Part shown: positions 1 through 5,947 of the stretch, piece after piece | Position numbering within the stretch: position 1 is the first letter of the stretch | Layout of the letters: each line of letters begins with the position of its first letter | Position numbers and translations under genes: made by a program | Source of the DNA: Cyanobium sp. M55B138 | GTDB lineage: Bacteria; Cyanobacteriota; Cyanobacteriia; PCC-6307; Cyanobiaceae | DNA length: 10,995 bases | Assembly: GCA_018400215.1 (NCBI GenBank) | Contig: JAGYNF010000033.1 | Coordinates: 1 to 10,995 of the forward strand | Direction of reading: 5' to 3' | Notes under the pieces: generated by a model | Told to the model about the DNA's origin: nothing | The model's input: the letters and a program-made list of their open reading frames with translations, nothing else | Databases searched by the model: none

Positions 1-303
1 AAAGCTGTTGAGTGGCGAGAGGCGTTACCCCATTAGGGTCGTTTCATCGGCCACGGCCTCAAGAACCTAGAACAGCAGGCGTACCCGGCTCTCCAGCGCT
101 TCGCCGTAGGCCATCATTCACCTTACCCCTATCGAAGCCAGCAGCCATGGCGCTGGGTGCCGCCCAGCTCATGCGGAAGCTCATAGCGCTGTTTCCCCTG
201 CGGGATGTGCACCTCATGGCTCATACCAGGAGGCGGAGTTGCCTTCTATCGCCATGGTGGCCGTGGCGCGCTGGCTGTAGTGCTCCAGTTGATGGCGCCG
301 GGA

Positions 304-345
304 TCACTGCGGCAAAGCGCGCACTTCCCTTTCGGTTAGAGCCAT
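304..345 (-). pseudogene. Possible relic of a tyrosine integrase N-terminus
   Basis: On the minus strand an ATG at 345 opens MALTEREVRALPQ and then stops (TGA, 304-306). A GGAGG lies 2 bases before the ATG. The first residues resemble the start of P4-type integrases with the N-terminal arm domain (DUF4102), which often begin with M-x-L-T/S-x-x-x-I/V-R-A. The rest of the domain is absent; reading on in the same frame gives a few dozen residues of no recognisable family and further stops. The location next to a tRNA-Ser fits an integrase remnant, because such elements use tRNA 3' ends as attachment sites. Thirteen codons is very little, so this is speculative and may be chance. Confidence 0.15.
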
Positions 346-364
346 GCCCTCCATTGACATCACC

Positions 365-370
365 ATTATA
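365..370 (-). promoter_or_regulatory. Candidate -10 box TATAAT
   Basis: The minus strand carries a perfect TATAAT in the AT-rich stretch between the tRNA and the gene-poor left end. I find no good -35 hexamer 16-18 bases upstream (CAAGAA is all that is there) and no extended -10 TG. It would fire toward the short MALTEREVRALP frame. A perfect hexamer is notable in GC-rich DNA, but without a -35 or a clear gene downstream it stays a candidate. Confidence 0.2.
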
Positions 371-455
371 AGTTCACAGCACCACAATTCTTGCTTGCTT
401 GAGTTTCAATGGGACCTCTCGGGGACCCCTGGGAATCCCGGTTTGGACCCTGAAA

Positions 456-540
456 CGGAGAGGGCGGGATTCGAACCCGCGGAAGCTTTCGCTTCGCTGG
501 TTTTCAAGACCAGAGCCATCAACCACTCGACCACCTCTCC
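456..540 (-). tRNA. tRNA-Ser (anticodon UGA)
   Basis: The minus strand folds into a complete class II tRNA of 85 nucleotides. The acceptor stem pairs GGAGAGG (534-540) with CCTCTCC (457-463), and the discriminator base is G, as expected for serine. The anticodon arm is CTGGT / CTTGAAA / ACCAG, with anticodon TGA at 504-506, which reads UCN serine codons. A long variable arm, GAAGC-GAAA-GCTTC, follows and is typical of tRNA-Ser. The T arm is GCGGG-TTCGAAT-CCCGC. The 3' CCA is not encoded (GTTT follows). The gene starts 44 bases past the nrdJ stop codon on the same strand, so it may be read from its own promoter or from nrdJ read-through. Confidence 0.97.
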
Positions 541-547
541 AGGGGGT

Positions 548-565
548 ATGCAACCGCAGTTGCAT
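548..565 (-). terminator. Hairpin between nrdJ and tRNA-Ser
   Basis: ATGCAAC and GTTGCAT form a perfect 7-base-pair stem with a 4-base loop in the 44-base gap between the nrdJ stop and the tRNA 5' end. A second, weaker hairpin, CCCAT-TCTGC-ATGGG (569-583), lies directly beside the nrdJ stop. Neither is followed by a T run, so a classic rho-independent terminator is not shown. The hairpins could instead stabilise the nrdJ 3' end or mark a processing site before the tRNA. Confidence 0.3.
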
Positions 566-584
566 GAACCCATTCTGCATGGGC

Positions 585-2930
585 TCAGCCGGCGCTGGGC
601 TGGGCCAGGGGCAGCAGGCACTTGTCGCTGTCGCAGCCGGCAGGCCCCGCCTCCAGCAGCTCGCCGCCGTCGTAGCGCTGCAGGGCCTCAAAGAAGCAGG
701 CCGTGCTGCGCCGCTCCACCACCTCGGCGTTGAGCCGCTGGTAGGTGGCCGCATCGATCGGCTCAAAGGGCAGGCGCGGGAAGGTGGCGTTGGCATCAAA
801 GCGGGCCAGCAGGGCCGCCGAGATGTAGCCCTGGCCCACGTCGATGGCCCGGTGGATGGCATGGGCGAGGGTGTCGATCTCATTCTCCCGGAATTCGATC
901 GTGGCGCTGGTGTTGTGGGCCGTGTAGTGCTGCTGCACCTGCATGTAGAAGTCGAATTGGGCCATGGCGGAGAAGTTGTTGATCTCCACCCGATCGGCGC
1001 CGGGGATGTTGGCCCAGCTCACCTCGGTGGGAATTTCCACCAGCCACTCGGTGCAGCGGGGATCGAAGGGATCGTCCAGCAGCCGCCCCTGGTCGTCCTT
1101 GTCGGATTGGCTCGGCACGATCGTGTAGCCGTAGTCCATGCAGGCCAGCGCAACCGGGTCGTTCTTGCGGAAGGTGATCCGGCGGATGAAGCGCTGGGCC
1201 TTGGGCGGGTGCCAGCCGGGGGAGGCGCCGGTGAGCAGGCTCTTGGTGCCGGCCGGCTGCACGGTGGTGCAGCGGTTCGGCCGCCGCAGCCCATGGCGGT
1301 CGCAGTAGTCCCACACCGCCCCATTCACGATCGTCTTCCAGCGGCTCAGATACTCGGCCTCCTGGGCCTTGAAGGCCAGGCCCTGCTCCGTTTCGGGCCG
1401 ACCCGCTTCCCACCACTGCAGCCAGGGGGTGCCGAAGGCGTGCACGAAGAAGTCGAACAGGCCGGTGAAACTCACCCCCACGATTGGATCCCAGGCTCGG
1501 CTCTGGCGGTAGCGCTCCACCTCGAAGCGGTGGTTGAGCAGGCAGGCTACGGCGATGGCGCCGGCGCGGAAGGCATCCTCCTGGCCCTGGAGGTCGGCGG
1601 GGTGGATCTGGTTGAGGTGAACTTCGGCCAGGTTGCAGTGGAAGTCGGCGCCGAGGATCTCGCCGCAGGGGTTGAGGCCATAGCGCCCCAGGCGGTGCTC
1701 CAGCTCAGCGGCCCCCAGGTCGGGGTGGTGCAGCGTCAGCCATTGGGCGGCCTGCTCGCGGCCCTGGTCGCAGTAGATGCCCACAAACTCCTCCCGCAGC
1801 TCGGGGGTGCTGAGCAGATCGGCGTTGGAGCGGGCGATCGCCTCGGGGGCGAACTGGATGGCGCCCTCGCCGCTCTGGAACTGCTTGTTCACGGCCTCCA
1901 GCACCGTGGCCAGGTCGGGCCGGCCGTGGAAGACCCGCGTGTGGTTGGCCATGCGCAGGGAGTCGCGCTCGGGGTCGATGCGCCAGTTGCCCTGGTCGTC
2001 CTGTTGCCAGAGGTTGTCCTTGGCGCCGGCGGCCGAAGAATCCTCCGCCGAGAACTGGCGCATGCCGGCGCTGCGGCGGATGTTGCCGGCCACGATCGTG
2101 ACGGCGGCCTCATCGATCAGCAGGCAGCACTCCACCGAGGTGAGCTGGCGGCCCTGGGCTTTGTTGAGGATCTGGGCCACCCGGCCGTAGAGATCCTTGA
2201 GCTTCACAGGGTTGGCCATGCCGCCGAAGCCCTTGAGGGTTTCGCCCACCGGCCGCACGTCGGAGAGATCCACACTCACCTCAATGGGCCGGGTGGCGTC
2301 AAAGCGCTCATCGCTGCAGAGTTCGAGCAGCAGCTGGTAGCTGTCCACCCAGCCGCGGCGGGTGTCGCCCACCTTCACCGCCACGCTGTTGCCGCTGATG
2401 CGGTGGCTGGTGTGCTCCTGCCGCTGCCCCGCCGGGGTGGCGCCGATGTCGGTGACGCCGGTGATGCTGAGCCGGTTGCGCACCACCGGCAGGCGGCTGA
2501 TCAGATGGGGCTCAATGATGGCGCCGGTGCCGCAGCCCATCATCGCCAGGTCCATCATCAGCCCGAAGGCCTCCCAATCCACCAGGTTGGTGGAGGTGCA
2601 GTTGTAGGAGCCGGAGAAATTCTCCGGCTGCTCGATCCACTGGGTGCCGCCGATCCACAGCCAGCGGCCGGAGGGCAGGGCCTGCTGCTGCTGCTGCATG
2701 CGGCGCAGCAACGACACCTCATCGCTGTTGAGGTTGCCCAGCTTGCGCAGCCCCTCCAGGTTGCGTTCGGCCACCTGGTGCCAGCTCTCGCGGCCGCTGG
2801 CCGTTTTGCGCGAGTAGGTGCGGTAAAAGACCGGGTTGGCGGCCGGGGCCGTGGCGGGGAAGTCGGGCCTGGGGGCCCTGAGGGCATCGCCCACCGGCAG
2901 GGTGCTTGGTGCAGAGATGGACAGGGTCAC
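585..2930 (-). CDS. nrdJ: Adenosylcobalamin-dependent (class II) ribonucleoside-triphosphate reductase
   Basis: This enzyme reduces ribonucleotides to deoxyribonucleotides using adenosylcobalamin as the radical source, with no need for oxygen or a metallo-subunit. The product is 781 residues, close to the length of monomeric class II reductases such as the Lactobacillus leichmannii enzyme. Visible motifs are YNCTST (Cys111, one of the reducible active-site pair), LNPCGEI (residues 419-425, the thiyl-radical Cys422 and catalytic Glu424), HCNLAE (Cys432, the second of the pair), VQPAGTKS (residues 557-564) and a C-terminal CDSDKC (Cys766 and Cys771), the shuttle pair that re-reduces the active site. 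I chose the GTG at 2928-2930 because residues from VTLSISAP onward look native. The frame runs open to an ATG at 3137, but those 69 codons are Arg-rich, unlike the family, and would cover the mscS start. No intein is present, although many cyanobacterial nrdJ genes carry one. Confidence 0.95.
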   Translation of the reverse strand: MTLSISAPSTLPVGDALRAPRPDFPATAPAANPVFYRTYSRKTASGRESWHQVAERNLEGLRKLGNLNSDEVSLLRRMQQQQQALPSGRWLWIGGTQWIEQPENFSGSYNCTSTNLVDWEAFGLMMDLAMMGCGTGAIIEPHLISRLPVVRNRLSITGVTDIGATPAGQRQEHTSHRISGNSVAVKVGDTRRGWVDSYQLLLELCSDERFDATRPIEVSVDLSDVRPVGETLKGFGGMANPVKLKDLYGRVAQILNKAQGRQLTSVECCLLIDEAAVTIVAGNIRRSAGMRQFSAEDSSAAGAKDNLWQQDDQGNWRIDPERDSLRMANHTRVFHGRPDLATVLEAVNKQFQSGEGAIQFAPEAIARSNADLLSTPELREEFVGIYCDQGREQAAQWLTLHHPDLGAAELEHRLGRYGLNPCGEILGADFHCNLAEVHLNQIHPADLQGQEDAFRAGAIAVACLLNHRFEVERYRQSRAWDPIVGVSFTGLFDFFVHAFGTPWLQWWEAGRPETEQGLAFKAQEAEYLSRWKTIVNGAVWDYCDRHGLRRPNRCTTVQPAGTKSLLTGASPGWHPPKAQRFIRRITFRKNDPVALACMDYGYTIVPSQSDKDDQGRLLDDPFDPRCTEWLVEIPTEVSWANIPGADRVEINNFSAMAQFDFYMQVQQHYTAHNTSATIEFRENEIDTLAHAIHRAIDVGQGYISAALLARFDANATFPRLPFEPIDAATYQRLNAEVVERRSTACFFEALQRYDGGELLEAGPAGCDSDKCLLPLAQPSAG
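1834..1841. repeat. HIP1 palindrome GCGATCGC
   Basis: This octamer inside nrdJ is the highly iterated palindrome known to be abundant in many cyanobacterial genomes. It supports the cyanobacterial assignment, though only two copies occur in 11 kb. Confidence 0.6.
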
Positions 2931-2956
2931 GTGCGGCGGTGTCTCAGCGTGCCGGA

Positions 2957-2984
2957 ACCATAACGCCACCGCTGGGGCCTGCAA
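2957..2984 (-). promoter_or_regulatory. Candidate nrdJ promoter
   Basis: On the minus strand TTGCAG (2979-2984) and TATGGT (2957-2962) are 16 bases apart, and the -10 ends 26 bases before the GTG start of nrdJ. The -10 matches the consensus at 4 of 6 positions and the -35 at 3 of 6. Position and spacing suit a sigma-70 promoter; the hexamers are weak, so this is only a candidate. Confidence 0.25.
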
Positions 2985-2994
2985 GCCGCCATGG

Positions 2995-3007
2995 CCACCA
3001 TTGGTGG
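2995..3007. promoter_or_regulatory. Small palindrome between nrdJ and mscS
   Basis: CCACCATTGGTGG is a perfect 6+1+6 inverted repeat in the divergent intergenic region, just upstream of the candidate nrdJ -35. Short perfect palindromes in this position are often operators, but I do not recognise the binding protein. It does not match the NrdR box consensus (ACAC-W-ATAT type). Confidence 0.25.
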
Positions 3008-3009
3008 TG

Positions 3010-3047
3010 GGGTTTTGCCACGCTGCAGCGCGACCTGGGTTTTGCCA
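3010..3047. repeat. 11-base direct repeat upstream of nrdJ and mscS
   Basis: The plus strand has GGGTTTTGCCA at 3010-3020 and again at 3037-3047, identical and 27 bases apart start to start. Read on the minus strand, toward nrdJ, the element is TGGCAAAACCC. It lies 80-117 bases upstream of the nrdJ start and 35-72 bases upstream of the mscS start. The 27-base spacing is not exactly 2 or 3 helical turns (about 21 or 31.5). An exact 11-mer twice in 38 bases of a 151-base intergenic region is suggestive of a paired regulatory site; its regulator is unknown. Confidence 0.45.
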
Positions 3048-3081
3048 GATTGCGCTGATCAGGCTTGATGCCCCACTGCCG

Positions 3082-5274
3082 ATGCGCTCCTTCCGTCGCC
3101 TGCGCCGACACGCGTGGTTCATGGCTCTGCTGATCACAGTCGTTCTGGGCCTCCAGGCCTTCAGGCCGCTTCAGGCCATGCCGGCAGAGGCCTCGAATGC
3201 GTCCGGTCGCCAGCCAGGGGCTGCGGCGCTGATTCCGATCCAGCAACAACCCTTCTATGGCGAGCTGGAGCTCGCGGCGAAGGCCTGGTCGGATGTGGTG
3301 CTCGATCAGGTGGTGGGAAACAGCCCCCGCGCCACCCTGCTCAACTTCTATGCCGTGATGGCCGAGGTGGGCCAACGCTCAGAGCGGCTGAGTCGGGTGG
3401 CTTTATCGCGGCAGAACCAACCTGCGGCCGAGCGCCAGGAGCAGATCGATGACATTGCTTTGTTGTTTCAGCTGGCGGTGAAAGCGTTGGACGCCTCCGG
3501 CTTTCCCAAGAGCGTGCGGGTGGATATGGCGGAAGAGGCTGCCATTCAGCTCAAGCATGTGCTGGATTACGTCTTCACCCACAGCGCCAAGCCGATTCGG
3601 ATTCCTGATGTGGCTGGCATGAAGGAGGTCAATGATCAGCGCACAACCCCCTCTGATTCCTGGCGACTGCCCGGTACCGCCATCACGCTGACGGCTGTTG
3701 AGGACGGCGACCCTTATAACGAGGACTACCGCTTTTCGGCGGAAACGGTTGCATCCATTCGTCAGATGTATCGTGAAATCCAAAATTATCCCGTGGTGCG
3801 GCAACCCTTCGCCACGCCAGGCTTTTTCAGCAGCTTTGTTTACACGCCTGGATATCTGGTGCCGCCTGATTGGTATCTCACTCTGCCGGCGGGTTTGCGC
3901 CGTGCCCTGGAGATCCCTTTTGGTGATCAAACCCTCTTCCAGATTATCTCAGTTCTGATCACCCTGGTGATCTTCCTGGCTGTTGTGGGCTGGCTGGTGA
4001 TCTTGCTGCTCGACACGTACCGTGACTTGCCGGAGAAGGATCGTGCGCGCAGCGCTTGGCAGCGTGATGTGTTGGCGTGGCGTCGCTTCCTGGTGGTGTT
4101 GCCGCTGCTGCCGTTCACCCGCCTGGCGCAGTTGTTTGTGGATGACGTGGTGAACCTCACTGGCCTGCCGCTGGTGATGGCCACCTATTTCTTTGTCATC
4201 GTCTGGTATATCGCGGCTGGGTTCTTTTTCTTCTACCTGTTTGAAGCACTGGGCCGCAGCGGTGCTGAACTGGTGGTTCGCCTGCGCGGTGGTGGCTCAA
4301 CCCTTCAACTGCAGCGCATCAACAATTTCGTGATGCCCCTCTGTCGAGCGATCGGGGCGCTGGCAGCGGTGGCATTGGGGTATCAGCTGCTGATTGACTT
4401 GGGTTTGCCCGCCAACACCGTGCTGGCGTTTTCCGCCGTGCCTGGCCTGGCAATTGGCCTTGGGGCATCAAAGCTGCTGGGCAATCTGTTTGCTGGATTG
4501 TCGATTCAAACCGATCGGCCCCTGCAGGTGGGTGAGTTCTGCCGCGTTGGTGAGAATCTCGGCTATATCACCAAGATTGGTCTGCGCTCCCTCGAACTTC
4601 AAACCCTCGAAAGCTCCATCACCATTCCCAATGCCGTGGCCGAAGAGGCCACGATTGTCAATTATTCCCGCCGCGGCAGGCGCGCTGATCAGCCCCCCAT
4701 GCAGGGCCTTGAAGTGCGGATCCAGCTGGATGGCCGGTTTTCGCCCTATCAGCTGGAGGAGCTTCTCGATCAAAGCCGTCGTTTTCTTGCTGGCGTTGCT
4801 GATCTGATGGAACCCCTGGTGTCGCTGGAGCGTCGGCCGGAGGAGTCCGCCTGCTCCCTGATTGTGTTTGCGATGGTGGAGCTGCACGGATGGCAGGCCT
4901 ACTTGAGCCTGCGCGAGCAAGTGCTCGTGCATCTTGAGGAGCTGGTGGAGCGTGCCGAGCTCTCCGAGATCGCCCTGGGCGTTGCCTACGGCACAACGGC
5001 CGAACAGCTCAAGGGCCTACCGGCTCTGATGCAGCAGGTGGTGGAGCAGGACCCAGCGCTGCAGTTCCACGCCTGCCGGCTCGAGCGCATCGGCGCCTTC
5101 AGCTATGACCATGTGCTGGAGTTCCGCTGCAGCCATCTCGATCACGATGACTTTGAGGAGAGCCTGCATGGGTTGAACCGCCGGATCATCGAGATCCTGG
5201 CGCTGCACGGCATGGAGATTCCCTTCCCCACCCAGACCCTGACGTTCAACCCCTCCCATGCAACGCACCCCTGA
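3082..5274 (+). CDS. Large MscS-family mechanosensitive ion channel
   Basis: The 730-residue product is an inner-membrane channel of the small-conductance mechanosensitive family, which opens under membrane tension to release solutes after osmotic downshock. An Arg-rich start and a hydrophobic run (residues 11-27) ending near LQA-MPA look like a signal peptide or first helix. Residues about 40-280 form a soluble, probably periplasmic, region. Hydrophobic helices lie near 284-311, 335-350, 362-388 and 418-440. The pore helix and MscS core run from about 444 to 530 and include AVPGLAIGLGASKLLGNLFAG, then TDRPLQVGEF, and SSITIPNAVA with NYSRR closing the beta domain. The C-terminal cytoplasmic part (540-720) is long. 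E. coli MscS is 286 residues, so this belongs with the larger multi-helix channels. The start is the ATG before MRSFRR; the frame stays open upstream without a plausible protein. There is no clear ribosome binding site. Base composition is lower than its neighbours in places (32 of 60 G+C at 3781-3840). Confidence 0.9.
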   Translation: MRSFRRLRRHAWFMALLITVVLGLQAFRPLQAMPAEASNASGRQPGAAALIPIQQQPFYGELELAAKAWSDVVLDQVVGNSPRATLLNFYAVMAEVGQRSERLSRVALSRQNQPAAERQEQIDDIALLFQLAVKALDASGFPKSVRVDMAEEAAIQLKHVLDYVFTHSAKPIRIPDVAGMKEVNDQRTTPSDSWRLPGTAITLTAVEDGDPYNEDYRFSAETVASIRQMYREIQNYPVVRQPFATPGFFSSFVYTPGYLVPPDWYLTLPAGLRRALEIPFGDQTLFQIISVLITLVIFLAVVGWLVILLLDTYRDLPEKDRARSAWQRDVLAWRRFLVVLPLLPFTRLAQLFVDDVVNLTGLPLVMATYFFVIVWYIAAGFFFFYLFEALGRSGAELVVRLRGGGSTLQLQRINNFVMPLCRAIGALAAVALGYQLLIDLGLPANTVLAFSAVPGLAIGLGASKLLGNLFAGLSIQTDRPLQVGEFCRVGENLGYITKIGLRSLELQTLESSITIPNAVAEEATIVNYSRRGRRADQPPMQGLEVRIQLDGRFSPYQLEELLDQSRRFLAGVADLMEPLVSLERRPEESACSLIVFAMVELHGWQAYLSLREQVLVHLEELVERAELSEIALGVAYGTTAEQLKGLPALMQQVVEQDPALQFHACRLERIGAFSYDHVLEFRCSHLDHDDFEESLHGLNRRIIEILALHGMEIPFPTQTLTFNPSHATHP

Positions 5275-5935
5275 GCCGGAATTGATGAATGGCGAGGAGC
5301 AGGCCCGTGCCTACGCCGCCGCCGATTTCAGCGCAGGCGATCAGGCCTTGATGGCGCGCTTGATCGAGCTGTTTCCCGCCGGTCTGGGGGACGCGGTGCT
5401 GGATCTGGGCTGCGGCCCCGGCAACATCAGCTTTTTGTTGGCGAGGCAATTCAGCGGCGCCAGGGTGGTGGGTGTAGACGGCGCGGCCGCCATGCTCTGC
5501 CTTGCCGAGCAAGCCCTGGCTGCAGAGCCGGCCCTGCAGCAGCGCCTGCGCTTTGTCCAGATCTGCCTGCCGGATCCCGGCCTGGCCGGCGGCTACAGCG
5601 CTGTGGTGAGCAACAGCCTGCTGCATCACCTGCATGATCCCCAGGTGCTCTGGCAGGCCGTGGCCGCGCTGGGCGCCCCTGGGGCCTTTGTGTACATCCA
5701 AGACCTGCGGCGCCCCGCCAATCCCGAGGCGGTGGAAGCGCTGGTGCTTGCCGAGATGGGGGGAGCGCCTGAGGTGCTGTGCCACGACTATCGCGCCTCC
5801 CTGCATGCCGCTTTCACCGTGCCGGAGGTGCGGCAGCAACTGGAGTGCGCTGCCTTGGAGCATGCCTGCTTGGCTGCTCTCCAGGTGGCGCTGCGGCAGG
5901 AGCGCTACCTGGAGGTGTGGGGGCAGCTGCTCTGA
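5258..5935 (+). CDS. Class I SAM-dependent methyltransferase
   Basis: The 225-residue protein has the Rossmann methyltransferase fold. Motif I is VLDLGCGPG (47-55), the acidic residue that binds the SAM ribose is Asp74 in VVGVDGA, and the motif IV region reads VVSNSLLHHLHDP (116-128). The last is typical of small-molecule methyltransferases and lacks the NPPY signature of enzymes that methylate glutamine or adenine. The substrate cannot be read from the sequence. The start is the ATG giving MQRTPEPELM, since R-x-PEPELM is, from memory, a common beginning in this family. A second ATG at 5285, with a weak CCGGA before it, is an alternative. The gene overlaps the mscS 3' end by 17 bases and ends 12 bases before prfC, so all three are probably cotranscribed. 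Confidence 0.85.
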   Translation: MQRTPEPELMNGEEQARAYAAADFSAGDQALMARLIELFPAGLGDAVLDLGCGPGNISFLLARQFSGARVVGVDGAAAMLCLAEQALAAEPALQQRLRFVQICLPDPGLAGGYSAVVSNSLLHHLHDPQVLWQAVAALGAPGAFVYIQDLRRPANPEAVEALVLAEMGGAPEVLCHDYRASLHAAFTVPEVRQQLECAALEHACLAALQVALRQERYLEVWGQLL

Positions 5936-5947
5936 GAGGCTTGGCCC

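Larger units (their letters stand above)
1..455. other. Stretch without a supported gene, downstream of tRNA-Ser
   Basis: This stretch of about 455 bases has no reading frame I can assign. The longest plus-strand frame (12-371) is rich in Arg, Pro and Trp, has no recognisable motif and reads like non-coding sequence. Frame 1 opens with eleven codons and a stop at 34-36, which could be the tail of a gene lying to the left, but that is too short to judge. On the minus strand there are only short frames, one beginning MALTEREVRALP (304-345) and one beginning MSHEVHIPQGKQRYELP, interrupted by stops and in different frames, as a decayed gene would show. The part at 361-410 is clearly more AT-rich than the rest of the window (26 G+C in the 60 bases from 361). 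Confidence 0.6.

Noticed and set aside
12..371. Plus-strand frame of 119 codons at the left end
   Set aside because: No motif, no ribosome binding site, and an Arg/Pro/Trp/Ser-rich composition typical of non-coding GC-rich DNA.
421..455. GGGACC/GGTCCC inverted repeats just after the tRNA as a terminator
   Set aside because: The pairings are short and overlapping, with no T tract; several weak alternatives exist and none stands out.
2681..2698. CTG trinucleotide run
   Set aside because: It encodes five glutamines (residues 79-83) in nrdJ and is ordinary coding sequence; the similar run near 8357-8384 encodes leucines of a membrane helix.
399..2963. Plus-strand open frame of 854 codons antisense to nrdJ
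   Set aside because: It mirrors nrdJ, crosses the tRNA, and its composition (Gly, Ala, Val, His-rich) is that of a GC-rich antisense shadow; no domain is recognisable.
2931..3081. Possible cobalamin riboswitch before the B12-dependent reductase
   Set aside because: The region is short for one and I find no B12-box-like core (GCCACTG) on the nrdJ strand.
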